Shown piece after piece: positions 43,978 to 53,832 of a stretch of DNA of 64,000 nt. The stretch covers positions 1 through 64,000 of the forward strand of contig JASGFB010000004.1 in assembly GCA_047605765.1 (NCBI GenBank). The letters run 5' to 3'. Numbering within the stretch: the stretch's first letter is position 1; each line of letters starts with the position of its first letter. Origin of the DNA: JBGVSA01 sp047605765. Lineage in GTDB: Bacteria; Pseudomonadota; Gammaproteobacteria; Burkholderiales; Rhodocyclaceae. Made by a program: the position numbers and the translations under genes. A model generated the notes under the pieces. It saw only the letters and a program-made list of their open reading frames with translations. It was not told the origin of the DNA and did not search any database.

Positions 43978-44724
43978 TCAGGCCGGCACCACCTTGATGA
44001 TGGCAAGCGACAGATTGTCGCCCTGGCCCTGGGCGCGTTCGCGTGCCGCGTTGATCAACACCCGCGCCGCCGCCCGTGCATCCAGATCGTTGAGGGTGCG
44101 GCCCAGCTCGCCATCGTCGAAATACGCCCACAGCCCGTCGGAACACAGCAGGAAAGCGTCGCCCGCCTCCAGCGCCGGCGTGCCACCATATTCCACGCGC
44201 GGCTCGCGCTCGGCGCCCAGGCAGGACAGCAGCAGGTTGCGCTGCGGGTGCGTCAGGGATTGTTCTTCGGTAATGCGGCCGGCACGGATCAGTTCCCCCA
44301 CCAGTGAATGGTCCTGCGAGCGCTTCACCGTCCGGCCATGGCGGAAGTGATAGATGCGCGAGTCGCCGCAATGCGCCCAATCGGCGTGGCCGGGGCGCAG
44401 CACAAAGGCGACCGCGGTGCTGTGCGGATCCTGTTCGCTGGTGAAGCGCGTCAGCTTGATGACGACATGCGCTTCGTCGATGACGCTTTGCAGAAAATCG
44501 GTCGGCGCCTCGGCGCTCGGGATGTAGGCGGCAAAATTCTGGCGTGCCTTGAGCATCACCTGCTCGGCTGCAATGGCGCCCCCGCTGTGGCCGCCCATGC
44601 CGTCGGCCAGCACGGCCAGCAGGCAACCCGGCTTGGTCGGATGGGGAAAGATACTGACGCGATCTTGTTGTTCGGCGCGGTCGCCCTGATGCATGGCGGC
44701 GCAGGTCTCGATACTGATCGGCAT
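43978..44724 (-). CDS. PP2C-family Ser/Thr protein phosphatase
   Basis: A 248-residue stand-alone PPM phosphatase. The metal-binding motifs ADGMGGHSGG, WAHCGDSRIY, LCSDGLWAYF and QGDNLSLAI are all present. No kinase gene is adjacent. Such stand-alone phosphatases commonly oppose Hanks-type kinases or act in secretion-system regulation, but the partner cannot be named from this window. The gene follows the glcF gene on the same strand after a 249-nt gap, so it probably has its own promoter. Confidence 0.9.
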   Translation of the reverse strand: MPISIETCAAMHQGDRAEQQDRVSIFPHPTKPGCLLAVLADGMGGHSGGAIAAEQVMLKARQNFAAYIPSAEAPTDFLQSVIDEAHVVIKLTRFTSEQDPHSTAVAFVLRPGHADWAHCGDSRIYHFRHGRTVKRSQDHSLVGELIRAGRITEEQSLTHPQRNLLLSCLGAEREPRVEYGGTPALEAGDAFLLCSDGLWAYFDDGELGRTLNDLDARAAARVLINAARERAQGQGDNLSLAIIKVVPA

Positions 44725-44973
44725 GGGTCGCGTTCGAACTTGATGAATTTCGTGGTTTTAACACGTTCAGGGCGTTTGCTCACAAGCGAATTCAGACCGG
44801 CGGCATCACCCTCTCCGGAGCCACCCCGCCGCCGGATCATTTTCATCGCCACGGCACCGTTGGCACACCGCGGCACCCAAGCGTCTGCCACAACGCTGAA
44901 GCGCTCGCCCTTGGCTATGAAAGTCGACCGGCCCGCTTTGCGCCACCTGCGTCGCGCCGGGCGGTCTGTCCGA

Positions 44974-46212
44974 TCAGGCGGCTGGCAGCAAACGATCGGC
45001 CACCCATTCCACCCAATGGCGCACAGGCACCCGCGCCGTGCCCGCCAGGTGCGTGATGCACCCGATATTGGCACTGGCAATGCCTTGCGCGCCCTGCCCC
45101 TGCAAGGCTTGCAGCTTGGCTTCGCGCAGGCGGCCGGCAATCGCCGGCTGCAGGATCGAATAGGTACCGGCCGACCCGCAGCACAGGTGGGCGTCGGGCA
45201 CGGCAGTGAGCCGATAGCCCACTGCCGCCAAAATGCGCTCAACCACACCGGTGATCTTCTGCCCGTGCTGCAGGGTACACGGCGACTGCCAGGCCAGCGT
45301 CACGGCGGCGGCAGCGGGCTGGACGCGTCCGCGCAGCACGTCGAGCTCGCGCGCGACGAATTCGGATAGGTCCAGGGTGCGGTCAGCCACCGTCGTAGCG
45401 GCCGCCCCTTCATGTTCCTGCCCCAGCACATGACCGTACTCGCGGACGAACGCTCCGCAACCGGATGCCGTCATCACCGCCGCCTCGATCTCTCCGGACG
45501 CCAGCCAGGGATACCACTGCGCCACCAGCGCGGCGGCGTCACGCCGGCCACCGGCCTGATCGTCCAGATGAAAGCGCATGGCACCGCAACAGCCTGCCGC
45601 CGGTTGCTCCACCATTGATACGCCGAGGGCGTCGAGCACACGCGCAGCGGCGGCGTTGATCTGTGGCGCCAGCTCACCCTGCACGCAGCCAGCAAGCGCC
45701 AGCACGCGCCGGGCATGCCGGCCGGCCGCCACGGCGGGCGTGGACACGGCAGGCGGCAGCTTGGATGCCAGCGCGCGCGGCAAGGCCGGACGCGCCAGGC
45801 GGCCAACGGCAGCGGCGCTATGGAACACGGCGCGATGGGGCAGGGTATGGCGCAAGACCCAGCGTGTGGCGCGCGCCGCCAGCGGGCGCGGCGGCCCGTG
45901 CTCGGCCAGAACGGCCCGCCCGATATCCACCAGCCGACCATAGCGCACGCCGGACGGGCAGGTGGTTTCGCAGGCTCGACACGTCAGGCAACGATCCAGG
46001 TGGGTCTGCATCGCTGCCGTGGCCGGCTGGCCTTCGAGCAGTTGCTTGATGAGGTAGATGCGCCCGCGTGGGCTGTCGCGCTCGTCACCCAGCAATTGAT
46101 AGGTCGGGCAGGTCGCCAGGCAGAAACCGCAGTGCACGCAACGTCGCAGGATCTCGTCGGCTTCCTGCCCGGCCTCGGTGTCGCGGATGAAATCAGCCAG
46201 CAGCGTCTGCAT
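44974..46212 (-). CDS. glcF: Glycolate oxidase iron-sulfur subunit
   Basis: A 412-residue protein with two N-terminal 4Fe-4S motifs (CVHCGFCLATCP and CLTCRACETTCP), followed by two CCG-domain motifs (GCCGAM and CCGSAG) as in GlcF. It transfers electrons from GlcDE to quinone. It starts 2 nt after the glcE stop. Confidence 0.95.
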   Translation of the reverse strand: MQTLLADFIRDTEAGQEADEILRRCVHCGFCLATCPTYQLLGDERDSPRGRIYLIKQLLEGQPATAAMQTHLDRCLTCRACETTCPSGVRYGRLVDIGRAVLAEHGPPRPLAARATRWVLRHTLPHRAVFHSAAAVGRLARPALPRALASKLPPAVSTPAVAAGRHARRVLALAGCVQGELAPQINAAAARVLDALGVSMVEQPAAGCCGAMRFHLDDQAGGRRDAAALVAQWYPWLASGEIEAAVMTASGCGAFVREYGHVLGQEHEGAAATTVADRTLDLSEFVARELDVLRGRVQPAAAAVTLAWQSPCTLQHGQKITGVVERILAAVGYRLTAVPDAHLCCGSAGTYSILQPAIAGRLREAKLQALQGQGAQGIASANIGCITHLAGTARVPVRHWVEWVADRLLPAA

Positions 46213-46214
46213 GG

Positions 46215-47270
46215 CTAGAGATCGAAAAGGCCGGGGTTGAACAGGCCGAGCGGGTCGAAGACACGTTTGATGCGGCGCTGGATCGCCTGCATGGGCGCCG
46301 GCAAGGGATGAAACGCGGCAGCCGTCGCGCCCCGGAACACCTGGGCATGGCCGCCACCGGCCTGCGCCCAGGCGCGCACCTCGTCAGCGGGCAGCTCACC
46401 CGCCCACCAGCGCAAGGCGCCACCCCATTCGATGGCGCTGTCCTCATCCTTTGGCAACCGCGCACAGGCGTGGACCGACAGGCGCCATAGCGGCGCGCCG
46501 CCCTGAGCGAAGGCATGGCGATGTTCGCGCACGTCCTGCCACAGGCACGCGGCATCACGCTCGTCCACCGCCTCGCCGCCGACCTCCTGGCAGGCGGCGG
46601 CCACGGCCGTGCGCGCACCGGCCCAGCGCAGGTACAGCATGCCGGCATGCCAGAAGCTGGCATTCAACGGCAAGGGGCGCCCCGCCAGGCGATTGAGGGT
46701 ATCGACCGCCGTGGCGGCGGACAGCGCCAAGACACGCGTCGCCACCGCCGCCGGGCGCGGCATGGTCTTGACCGAGGCTTCCAGCACCACCCCCAGGGTG
46801 CCCCATGCCCCCGTCATCAGGCGTGAGACGTCGAAGCCGGCGACGTTCTTCATCACCTGGCCCCCGAAGCGCAGCACCTGGCCCTGACCGTCAAGCACGC
46901 GCACACCGAGCACGAAATCACGTGCCGCACCGGCGTAGGCGCGGGCCGGGCCCGACAGGCCGCTGGCCACGCAGCCGCCCAGCGTGGCGGCGCCGAAGTG
47001 CGGCGGCTCGAAGGCCAGCATCTGGCCCTGTTCGGCCAGGAGCGCTTCGATATCCGCCAGCGGCGTGCCGGCACGCGCGGTGATGACCAGCTCGGAAGGC
47101 GCGTAATCGACGATGCCGGCGTGGGCGCGCGTATCCAGCGTCGTGGCCCCGGCCAGCGGCGCAATGAATGTCTTGCTGCCGCCGCCGCGGATGTGCAGCG
47201 GGCGCCGCGCGGCGTGAGCGGCGCGCACTTGCTCGACCAGCGTTTGCTCGGTGGACGCGCTGGCGCTCAT
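46215..47270 (-). CDS. glcE: Glycolate oxidase subunit GlcE (FAD-binding)
   Basis: A 351-residue FAD-linked subunit. It opens with the PCMH-type FAD-binding segment HIRGGGSKTF and contains FGAATLGGCVASGLSGPARA and FGGQVMKNVAGFDVSRL. The shorter C-terminal part is typical of GlcE compared with GlcD. It starts directly after the glcD stop. Confidence 0.93.
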   Translation of the reverse strand: MSASASTEQTLVEQVRAAHAARRPLHIRGGGSKTFIAPLAGATTLDTRAHAGIVDYAPSELVITARAGTPLADIEALLAEQGQMLAFEPPHFGAATLGGCVASGLSGPARAYAGAARDFVLGVRVLDGQGQVLRFGGQVMKNVAGFDVSRLMTGAWGTLGVVLEASVKTMPRPAAVATRVLALSAATAVDTLNRLAGRPLPLNASFWHAGMLYLRWAGARTAVAAACQEVGGEAVDERDAACLWQDVREHRHAFAQGGAPLWRLSVHACARLPKDEDSAIEWGGALRWWAGELPADEVRAWAQAGGGHAQVFRGATAAAFHPLPAPMQAIQRRIKRVFDPLGLFNPGLFDL

Positions 47271-48776
47271 TCAGAACCTCGGCAATTCGGGATGCGGAAG
47301 CTGGCCGTGATGCACGTGCAGGCGGCCAAACTCGGCGCAGCGATGCAGACTCGGCACGGCCTTGCCGGGATTGAGCAGGCCGTAGGCGTCGAAGGCTGCC
47401 TTGAGGCCGAAGAACGCGCGCCGCTCGGCCTCGCCGAATTGTTCGCACATGACATTGATCTTTTCGATCCCCACACCGTGCTCGCCCGAGATGGTGCCGC
47501 CCAGCGCGACGGTGCGTTCGAGAATCGCCACGCCGAAGGCATCAGCACGTTCGACCTGGGCGGGGTCATTGGCGTCGAAAAGGATCAGCGGATGCAGGTT
47601 GCCGTCACCGGCATGGAAAACGTTCAGGCAACGCAGTTGGAAGCGGCGCTCCATGTCGGCGATATCGCCCAGCATGCGGCCCAGTTGCTTACGCGGGATG
47701 GTGCCATCCATGCAGTAGTAATCCGGTGACAGGCGCCCGGCCGCCGGAAAGGCCGCCTTGCGCCCGGCCCAGAAACGCAGACGTTCGGGCTCGTCGCGCG
47801 ACACCATGCAGCCTGTCGCCCCCTGCGATCGCAGCACCGCCTCGATGCGGGCGATTTCTTCTTCCACCCCCTGCGGCGTGCCGTCCGACTCGACCAGCAG
47901 GATGGCCGCCGCATCGAGCGGATAGCCGGCGTGCACAAAGGCTTCCACGGCCTGCGTGGCAGCCTGGTCCATCATCTCGAGCCCGGCCGGAATGATGCCT
48001 TCGGCGATGATGGCGGCCACCGCCTCACCAGCCCGCTCCACGCTGTCGAAGGTGGCCAGCACGCAACGTGCGAGTTGCGGCAGGGGCAGCAGGCGCAAGG
48101 TGACTTCGGTCACCACCGCCAGCAGCCCTTCGGACCCGGTGAGCAGCGCCAGCAAGTCATACCCCGGCGCGTCGAGCCCATCGCCGCCGATTTCCAATAC
48201 ATCGCCATCGATGGTCAGGGCGCGCAGTTTGAGCAGGTTGTGCACGGTCAGTCCGTACTTGAGGCAATGCACGCCACCGGCGTTCTCGGCCACGTTGCCG
48301 CCGATCGAGCAGGCGATCTGCGAGCTCGGATCGGGCGCGTAATACAGGCCGTGCGGCGCGACGGCTTCGGAGATGGCCTTATTGCGCACACCCGGCTGCA
48401 CCCGCACCGTACGCGCCAGCGGATCGATGTCCAGAATCCTGGCCAGCCGCGCCATCGACAGTACGATTCCGTTGGCATGCGGCGTAGCGCCACCGGACAG
48501 GCCGGTGCCGGCGCCACGGGCCACGATCGGCACGCTCCAGTCGCGGCACACCCGCAGCACCGCCTGCACTTCGTCCTCGTTGCGCGGCAGCACGGCCGCC
48601 AGCGGCAGGGCGCGCAAAGCAGTCAAGCCATCACACTCGAAGGTGCGCAAGCCTGCGCGGTCGCTCACCACCGCGTCACGCGGCAGCACCGCCCGCAAGG
48701 CACGCAGCACGGCGGCACGATCGACTTCGGCAAAGTCGCGGTCGTGCTCGGCGAACCACGGCGCGCGCACGCTCAC
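47271..48776 (-). CDS. glcD: Glycolate oxidase subunit GlcD
   Basis: A 501-residue FAD-binding catalytic subunit oxidising glycolate (or D-lactate-like 2-hydroxyacids) to glyoxylate. The PCMH domain shows VARGAGTGLSGGATP and SSQIACSIGGNVAENAGG. The C-terminal FAD-oxidase domain shows LNVFHAGDGNLHP and the ISGEHGVG motif. The GTG start at 48776 overlaps the stop of the MAPEG gene by 4 nt (GTGA). No glcC regulator or glcB malate synthase is in the window. Confidence 0.94.
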   Translation of the reverse strand: MSVRAPWFAEHDRDFAEVDRAAVLRALRAVLPRDAVVSDRAGLRTFECDGLTALRALPLAAVLPRNEDEVQAVLRVCRDWSVPIVARGAGTGLSGGATPHANGIVLSMARLARILDIDPLARTVRVQPGVRNKAISEAVAPHGLYYAPDPSSQIACSIGGNVAENAGGVHCLKYGLTVHNLLKLRALTIDGDVLEIGGDGLDAPGYDLLALLTGSEGLLAVVTEVTLRLLPLPQLARCVLATFDSVERAGEAVAAIIAEGIIPAGLEMMDQAATQAVEAFVHAGYPLDAAAILLVESDGTPQGVEEEIARIEAVLRSQGATGCMVSRDEPERLRFWAGRKAAFPAAGRLSPDYYCMDGTIPRKQLGRMLGDIADMERRFQLRCLNVFHAGDGNLHPLILFDANDPAQVERADAFGVAILERTVALGGTISGEHGVGIEKINVMCEQFGEAERRAFFGLKAAFDAYGLLNPGKAVPSLHRCAEFGRLHVHHGQLPHPELPRF

Positions 48777-49153
48777 AGCGCCGCCGCCATCAGCCGCACG
48801 GCGGCCAGCGTCGCCACCGCCCACATCAACGAGCGCAAGGGTGCGAGGTCGGCCAGATAGCAGATGTTGTAGGCCACCCGCGCCACCACGAAGACGATGG
48901 CCCAGATATCGACGGTCTGCTGCGGCACCTGGGCAAGGCTCGCCATCAGCACGCCGCCAATGAAGATCGGCAGCGTTTCGAACGCGTTCTGCTGGGCCCA
49001 GTTGGCGCGCTGGCGCCAGCCGCTCAACTGCTGCAGATATTCGCGCGGACGTCGGTTGTCGAAGCGCCGCCCACCACCGCCCGCCTTGGCCAGCACGGTC
49101 AGAGCAAAGGGCATGACGGATGCAATCAGCACACACAGGAAGGAAATATTCAT
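48773..49153 (-). CDS. MAPEG-family membrane protein
   Basis: A 126-residue protein with four predicted membrane helices. It has the MAPEG signatures RANWAQQNAFETLPIFIGGV and ARVAYNICYLADLAPLRSLM. Eukaryotic MAPEG members are glutathione-dependent enzymes; bacterial members are mostly unassigned. The gene is the first of the glcDEF operon and is translationally coupled to glcD by a GTGA overlap, so its product is made together with the glycolate oxidase. Confidence 0.88.
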   Translation of the reverse strand: MNISFLCVLIASVMPFALTVLAKAGGGGRRFDNRRPREYLQQLSGWRQRANWAQQNAFETLPIFIGGVLMASLAQVPQQTVDIWAIVFVVARVAYNICYLADLAPLRSLMWAVATLAAVRLMAAAL

Positions 49154-49375
49154 GACACCCGGCCGCGCGCAATGAACACGTCGCAGAGCATAGCCTCAGC
49201 GCAGGCATAAATGCAGAGGGGAAACCTCAACGGGCATATTCGCCGCGGATATCGGCGGCCGCCGCGCGGCATGTCTCGCCCCACGGAATCGAGCATGTTG
49301 CACACAACAACAGGGGGAATCGGCAAGAAGCCAGCGCGATGCGGCGGGCGACGGCGAGCCGTCGGAACGCGCCGG

Positions 49376-50176
49376 TCAGACCGGCAGTGCGGAGACCTCG
49401 CCGGCGTCCTGCGGCGACAGGGCGTGCAAGGTGCGCCCCACGCTCGCCAGATCGCCACTGGCCCAGAAGCGCAGCCGGCCAGGGGCTGCGCCCGCCCCCA
49501 GGCGATCGGCCTCGGTCAGGCGACGGCGCAGTTGCTCGGCCACGGCACGGCCGGTATCGATGACGCGCACGTCCGGCCCGACGAGGGCTTCGACCTGGGC
49601 GCGCAAGAACACGTAATGCGTACAGCCCAGTACCACCACATCGGCGCCGGCCTCGAGCAACGGCGCCAGGTGGCTGGCCAGCAGTTGCCGCGTGGCGGGC
49701 GCATCGAGCGCCCCCTGCTCCACGCATTCGACCAAACCGACGCCGGGACGGGTGACGACGTGGACGTCGCGCCCAAAATGATCCAGCAAGGCGGCGAACT
49801 GGGCGCTGTGCAAGGTGCCGGTGGTCGCCAGCACGCCGACGACGCCATGCCGGGTGGCCGCTGCCGCCGGCTTGACGGCCGGCTCCATACCGATGATGGG
49901 CAAGTCCGGCCAGCGGGCGCGCACGGTGCGGGCCGCCGCCGCCGTGGCCGTGTTGCAGGCAATCACGATGGCCTTGGCGCCCTGCTCGATGAGATGGCCA
50001 ATAATGGCCTGCGAGCGCGCCGTGATGAAAGCGGGCGATTTTTCGCCATAGGGGGCGTAGCCCGAATCGGCGACGTAGAGCAGATCTTCGCCGGGCAGGA
50101 GGGCATGGATCTCGCGCAGCACCGACACGCCCCCCACCCCCGAGTCGAACACCCCCACCGGCCTTGCATCAGGCAT
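49376..50176 (-). CDS. murI: Glutamate racemase
   Basis: A 266-residue cofactor-independent racemase making D-glutamate for peptidoglycan. The two catalytic Cys are Cys74 in VIACNTATAA and the Cys of VLGCTHYVFL. The N-terminal VGVFDSGVGGVSVL is intact. It lies 45 nt downstream of purB. Confidence 0.95.
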   Translation of the reverse strand: MPDARPVGVFDSGVGGVSVLREIHALLPGEDLLYVADSGYAPYGEKSPAFITARSQAIIGHLIEQGAKAIVIACNTATAAAARTVRARWPDLPIIGMEPAVKPAAAATRHGVVGVLATTGTLHSAQFAALLDHFGRDVHVVTRPGVGLVECVEQGALDAPATRQLLASHLAPLLEAGADVVVLGCTHYVFLRAQVEALVGPDVRVIDTGRAVAEQLRRRLTEADRLGAGAAPGRLRFWASGDLASVGRTLHALSPQDAGEVSALPV

Positions 50177-50221
50177 GGCGGCTCCGGTGATCGAACACGG
50201 CGGACAGCGGCAGGGTCACGA

Positions 50222-51583
50222 TCAGATGGCGCGGGCCAGCTCCACGGCGGCACCCACATAGCTGGCGGGCGTCATCGCCAGCAGGCGCTGCTTTTCGGCC
50301 TCGGGAATCGCCAGCGTGCCGATGAAACGCTGCAGCGCGTCGCGAGTGATGCCCTGGCCGCGCGTGAGCGCCTTGAGCTGCTCGTAGGGATTTTCGACAC
50401 CGTAGCGGCGCATCACCGTCTGGATCGGCTCGGCCAGCACTTCCCAGGTGGCATCCAGGTCGGCCGCCAGGCGCGCCGGCTCGGCTTCGAGCTTGTTGAG
50501 CCCGCGCAGGCACGACTCGAGCGCCAGCAGAGAATGCCCGAAGCCCACGCCCATGTTGCGCAGCACCGTCGAATCGGTCAGGTCGCGCTGCATGCGCGAG
50601 ACCGGCAGCTTGTCGGAGAAATGGCGCAGCAACGCATTGGCCACGCCGACATTGCCTTCGGCGTTTTCGAAATCGATCGGATTGACCTTGTGCGGCATGG
50701 TCGAACTGCCCACCTCGCCGGCCTTGAGCCGTTGCTTGAAGTAGCCCAGCGAGATGTACATCCAGATATCGCGGCAGGCATCCAGCACGATGGTGTTGGC
50801 GCGGGCGATGGCATCGAACAGCTCGGCCATGGCGTCGTGCGGCTCGATCTGGATGGTGTACGGATTGAACACCAGGCCCAGCGATTCGATGAAACGCTGG
50901 TTGAACGCCGCCCAATCCAGCTCCGGATAGGCCGACAGGTGGGCGTTGTAGTTGCCCACCGCGCCATTGAACTTGGCACTCAGCTCGACATCGGCGATCA
51001 GCTTGCGCGCCCGGCGCAGGCGGTAGGCAATGTTGGCCATCTCCTTGCCCAGCGTGGTCGGGCTGGCCGGCTGGCCGTGGGTGCGCGACAGCATCGGCAG
51101 ATCGGCCAACTGGTGGGCCAGCTCGACAAAGCGCGCCAGCACCTTGTCCAGCGCCGGCAGCAGCACGGCATCGCGCGCATCGCGCAGCATCAGAGCGTGC
51201 GAGACGTTGTTGATGTCTTCGGACGTGCACGCGAAATGGATGAATTCGGACGCCTTGGCGACTTCGGCGTTGTCGGCGAAGCGGCGCTTGAGCCAATACT
51301 CCATGGCCTTGACGTCATGGTTGGTGGTGGCTTCGATATCCTTGACCGCTTCGCCATCGGCCACGGCAAAACCGGCCATCACGGCATCCAGATCGGCCAC
51401 GGTGGCCGCCGAGAACGGCGCGATCTCGCCCAACTGCGGCGCGGCGGCCAGGGCCTTGAGCCATTCGATCTCCACGCGCACGCGATTGCGGATCAGGCCG
51501 TATTCACTGAAATAATCGCGCAGCGCCTCGGCTTTGGATGCGTAGCGGCCGTCGAGCGGGGACAGAGCGGTCAGGGCGTTCAT
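50222..51583 (-). CDS. purB: Adenylosuccinate lyase
   Basis: A 453-residue fumarase/aspartase-superfamily enzyme acting twice in purine synthesis. The superfamily signature is SSTMPHKVNPIDFENAEGN. It begins LTALSPLDGRYASK, the E. coli-type subfamily, and has the HFACTSEDINNVSHAL segment. The length is normal (E. coli 456). It follows the glycan cluster on the same strand. Confidence 0.95.
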   Translation of the reverse strand: MNALTALSPLDGRYASKAEALRDYFSEYGLIRNRVRVEIEWLKALAAAPQLGEIAPFSAATVADLDAVMAGFAVADGEAVKDIEATTNHDVKAMEYWLKRRFADNAEVAKASEFIHFACTSEDINNVSHALMLRDARDAVLLPALDKVLARFVELAHQLADLPMLSRTHGQPASPTTLGKEMANIAYRLRRARKLIADVELSAKFNGAVGNYNAHLSAYPELDWAAFNQRFIESLGLVFNPYTIQIEPHDAMAELFDAIARANTIVLDACRDIWMYISLGYFKQRLKAGEVGSSTMPHKVNPIDFENAEGNVGVANALLRHFSDKLPVSRMQRDLTDSTVLRNMGVGFGHSLLALESCLRGLNKLEAEPARLAADLDATWEVLAEPIQTVMRRYGVENPYEQLKALTRGQGITRDALQRFIGTLAIPEAEKQRLLAMTPASYVGAAVELARAI

Positions 51584-51611
51584 GGGGGATACGTCGTTGT
51601 TGGGGTTGAGG

Positions 51612-52790
51612 TCAGCCGCGGATTATACCGGAGCCCGGCCCCACCCCGCCGCCGCCCGCCAACGCGATATAGCGCGCCTGCAAACCCGCAGCCACGGTAT
51701 CGAGGGCATAGCGTTCGAGGATGCGCGCGCGTGCCACGGTGGCGTGCGTGTGGCGCGCCGCCCAAGCCTGCTGCCAGCCGGCGCTCATGGCCTCGGGCGT
51801 GGCCTCGACGATGAGCCCGCCCCCACCGACAATATCGCGCGCGTCTCCCACATCCGTGCTGACCACTGGCACGCCGCAGGCCATGGCTTCGGCAAGCACG
51901 TTGGGAAAGCCCTCGCTACGGGAACTGAGCGTGGCCACGTCAAACCCCGGGTACAGGGCGGCCACGTCGCTGCGGGGGCCCAGCAGGCGCAGATGCCCGT
52001 CCAGGCCGGCGGCGGCGATGAGCGTGGCGAGTTCGGCATTGCCGGGCGCGAGCCCTTTGCCGGCCAGCACCAGTACCGCGTCCGGATGCGCTGCCACGAA
52101 CAGGCGTCCGGCGGCGATGAACAGGGCGTGATTCTTGACCGGCGCCCAGCGGGCCACCATGCCGATCACCGGTTGATCGTCGCGCACGCCCCAGGCGGCG
52201 CGCGCCTCGGCACGGCGGGCCACGTCCGGACGGAATTCATCGGCATCGATGCCGTTGGGCAGCACTTCGAGGCGCGCACGCGGCCAGCCCAGGTGGGCGG
52301 CACAGTAATCGGCACTACGTGCGGAAACATTGAAAATGCGCGCCGTGCGCCGTGCGTACCAGCCGCTGGCGCGAATCACGGCGCGGGTGAACAGGCTGTG
52401 CGCATGGGCGGCGTCCGGGGTGTCGCGCACGCTCCAGCAGGCGGGCAGACCCAGGCGCGCAGCCGCAAACGAGGCGGCCAGATTGCCGTGGTACATCCAG
52501 CCCTGGATGAGATCCGGCTGTGCAGCGCGCACGCTCGCCAGGAAACGGCCGATTTCGCCCACCGGCCAGCGCCCGGGGCGCAATCCCAGCATCAGCGGTT
52601 CGATGTCGATGGCGCGAAACGCGTCCACCAGCGCGGCTTCGCGCCCAAGAACGATGAGCGTGGGCACCACGCGCGTACGGTCGAAACGCGACAGCAGACG
52701 CAGTAAAGCGTGCTCGGCCCCACCGATACCCAGCCCGGTGATGACGAAGCACACACGCACCTGCCGCGTGCCGACACCGGGCTCATGCAT
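51612..52790 (-). CDS. Glycosyltransferase family 4 (1 of 3 in cluster)
   Basis: A 392-residue GT-B enzyme. The N-terminal acceptor half begins VCFVITGLGIGGAEHALLRL, and the C-terminal GT4 domain (about 185-375) has VARWAPVKNHALFI and the nucleotide-sugar motif SRSEGFPNVLAEAMACG. The donor sugar cannot be told. The ATG at 52790 gives an 8-nt overlap with the WecA-like gene upstream, which ties it to the glycan operon. Confidence 0.88.
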   Translation of the reverse strand: MHEPGVGTRQVRVCFVITGLGIGGAEHALLRLLSRFDRTRVVPTLIVLGREAALVDAFRAIDIEPLMLGLRPGRWPVGEIGRFLASVRAAQPDLIQGWMYHGNLAASFAAARLGLPACWSVRDTPDAAHAHSLFTRAVIRASGWYARRTARIFNVSARSADYCAAHLGWPRARLEVLPNGIDADEFRPDVARRAEARAAWGVRDDQPVIGMVARWAPVKNHALFIAAGRLFVAAHPDAVLVLAGKGLAPGNAELATLIAAAGLDGHLRLLGPRSDVAALYPGFDVATLSSRSEGFPNVLAEAMACGVPVVSTDVGDARDIVGGGGLIVEATPEAMSAGWQQAWAARHTHATVARARILERYALDTVAAGLQARYIALAGGGGVGPGSGIIRG

Positions 52791-53820
52791 CCGAACGCGC
52801 CTCGCCGACGTTCCACACACGCAGCCACACCAGCTTGCCAATCAGCATGGCGACGAAAACGACCGTCATCATTGCTTGCGACAGTCCGCGGTACCACAGC
52901 AGCAAGCCGATACCCGCCATGATGGCGTCGATCAGCCACAGCAGCGGCACACTGAGCCTGACCGACATGCCGCGCAGGCACAGCAGGTGGTGCAGGTGCG
53001 TGCGATCGGCCACGAACGGACTGCCCCCACGCAAGGCGCGGCGCAGTGAGACAGTGACCATGTCGAGCACCGGCAAGGCCACCGCATACAGAATGAGGAT
53101 CGGCGGCACGGCGCCATGGCTGTGGCGCACCAGGGTCAGGCCGAACCAGCACAGCAGCACGCCCAGAGACAGCGCACCGGCATCACCGAGGAATACCCGC
53201 GCCTGTGCCAGCCAGGGATGGCGGGCATTGCAGGCCAGGAAGCCAAGCACCGCCGATATCAGCCCCACCAGCAGCAGCACCATGACGGCCTGCCCGGTGG
53301 CGGCCGCCACCAGCGTGAAAAACACCAGCGCTACGGTGATGTAGCCACCGGCCAGCCCATCGGCGCCGTCGGACATATTGATGGCGTTGGTGACCGCCAC
53401 CAGCGTCAGCACAGTGAATGGCATGGCGAATTCGCCCAGCGACAGACCACCTGGCACACCTGGGAGCGGCACCGCATAAAGCGCGAAACCGGTGGCGCGC
53501 ACCAGCATCCACACGGCAACGATCTGGAACACCAGTTTGATGCGCGCCGACAACGGCCGCATGTCGTCGACCATCCCCACCGCCAGCATCAGGCCGACAG
53601 GCAGGATGGCCTCGACCAGATTGCCGGACAGCCCCCGCAGCTTCACCGCCAGCACATAGGCTATGAGAATGGCGATCCCCCCGACCACCGGCACGTCGCG
53701 GCCGTGCTGCTTGCGCGCGTCCGGCCGGTCCATCAGGGCCAGCCAGGGCGCCAGCCGGGCCAGGATGAGGCAGGCCAGCAGCGAAAAAATGAAGGGGGAG
53801 ACGAGGTACTTGGGGGTCAC
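52783..53820 (-). CDS. WecA/MraY-family undecaprenyl-phosphate sugar-phosphate transferase
   Basis: A 345-residue polytopic enzyme (about ten or eleven membrane segments) that starts lipid-linked glycan synthesis. The catalytic motifs are GMVDDMRPLSA (Asp-Asp), NMSDGADGLAGG, RVFLGDAGAL and RTHLHHLL. The HxHH motif is typical of WecA-type enzymes that use UDP-N-acetylhexosamine rather than UDP-MurNAc-pentapeptide. It should transfer a HexNAc-1-phosphate to undecaprenyl phosphate for the glycan built by the neighbouring transferases. The second product sugar is unknown. Confidence 0.9.
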   Translation of the reverse strand: MTPKYLVSPFIFSLLACLILARLAPWLALMDRPDARKQHGRDVPVVGGIAILIAYVLAVKLRGLSGNLVEAILPVGLMLAVGMVDDMRPLSARIKLVFQIVAVWMLVRATGFALYAVPLPGVPGGLSLGEFAMPFTVLTLVAVTNAINMSDGADGLAGGYITVALVFFTLVAAATGQAVMVLLLVGLISAVLGFLACNARHPWLAQARVFLGDAGALSLGVLLCWFGLTLVRHSHGAVPPILILYAVALPVLDMVTVSLRRALRGGSPFVADRTHLHHLLCLRGMSVRLSVPLLWLIDAIMAGIGLLLWYRGLSQAMMTVVFVAMLIGKLVWLRVWNVGEARSDA

Positions 53821-53832
53821 GACAAGGGCGTT

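Noticed and set aside
44556..45248. A 230-codon minus-strand frame across the glcF-PP2C junction
   Set aside because: It overlaps glcF and PP2C out of frame and has no similarity. The gap between the genes appears non-coding.
49211..51814. An 867-codon open frame on the + strand opposite murI and purB
   Set aside because: It spans two well-defined genes and their gap on the other strand, and has shadow-like composition.
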